Shown: piece by piece, positions 5,043-5,140 of the stretch
How positions within the stretch are numbered: the first letter of the stretch is position 1
Layout: each line of letters opens with the position of its first letter
Translations under genes and position numbers: made by a program
The notes under the pieces: generated by a model
The model's input: only the letters and a program-made list of their open reading frames with translations
Databases searched by the model: none
Told to the model about the DNA's origin: nothing
NCBI GenBank assembly: GCA_036502105.1
Contig: DASXZE010000086.1
Coordinates: forward strand, 1 to 5,140
Direction of reading: 5' to 3'
Length of the DNA: 5,140 nt
Source of the DNA: Angelobacter sp036502105
GTDB lineage: Bacteria > Acidobacteriota > Terriglobia > Terriglobales > Acidobacteriaceae

Positions 5043-5079
5043 AACTAGGATTCCAAAAGGCTTAGCCGTTTCGTCCCAA
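5043..5079. repeat. Direct repeat copy 2
   Basis: The partner of 4975-5011, with core 5043-5066 and tcccaa at 5074-5079. No third copy is visible at the same period on either side. Beyond it, to the window end, I see no gene, RNA or terminator that I can support. Confidence 0.65.
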
Positions 5080-5140
5080 GACACTCCCAAGCAAGCGCAC
5101 TAACGCACTCATGTCACGCTGGGATCAGCATATATTACTT

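Noticed and set aside
5076..5122. Tiny minus-strand frame starting ATG near 5112 (MSALVRLLGSVLGRNG)
   Set aside because: Only 16 codons, with no Shine-Dalgarno and running into repeat copy 2; not supportable.

Overview
The window looks like a chromosomal segment of a moderately GC-rich Gram-negative soil-type bacterium. Acidobacteriota (Terriglobia or Koribacter-like) is my best guess. It rests on the mix of genes: an M49-type metallopeptidase with a pentapeptide HEXXH, a small Cys3His protein of a style I associate with acidobacterial genomes, and dispersed intergenic repeats. This is inference; no rRNA or phylogenetic marker was compared.

Layout. (1) 2-1333 (+) is the 3' nine tenths of guaB (IMP dehydrogenase); about 60 N-terminal residues lie upstream of the window. 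(2) 1345-1839 (+) is a VanZ-family membrane protein 11 nt downstream, probably co-transcribed, starting with TTG. (3) 1840-2198 is a gene-poor 359-nt stretch with three parts: an imperfect inverted repeat carrying a tandem ctctgcgtc-type motif (1846-1927), a minus-strand intrinsic terminator (1943-1978), and what I read as an independent minus-strand transcription unit. That unit has a good sigma70-type promoter (2140-2168), a long hairpin (1998-2071) and a possible 15-codon ORF with a strong Shine-Dalgarno. (4) 2199-3926 (-) is a secreted M49-like zinc peptidase. (5) 3989-4442 (+) is a decayed toxin-antitoxin operon: an intact 61-aa antitoxin followed by a ParE-type toxin gene broken by two nonsense codons and two single-base frameshifts. 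(6) 4549-4932 (-) is a small Cys3His protein. A palindrome lies just past its 3' end, and a 68-bp-period direct repeat lies upstream of it.

How the parts relate. guaB plus the VanZ-like gene look like a housekeeping operon. It converges on the minus-strand small transcript and the peptidase gene, with the 1846-1978 region acting as the boundary. The peptidase is transcribed divergently from the antitoxin. The right-hand third (3989-5140) is accessory in character, with a dead toxin, an orphan protein and repeats.

The most interesting item is the candidate small structured RNA or micro-peptide unit at about 1943-2168 on the minus strand. Next are the dead ParE toxin with its preserved antitoxin, and the M49-like enzyme with HELTH in place of the classical HEXXGH.
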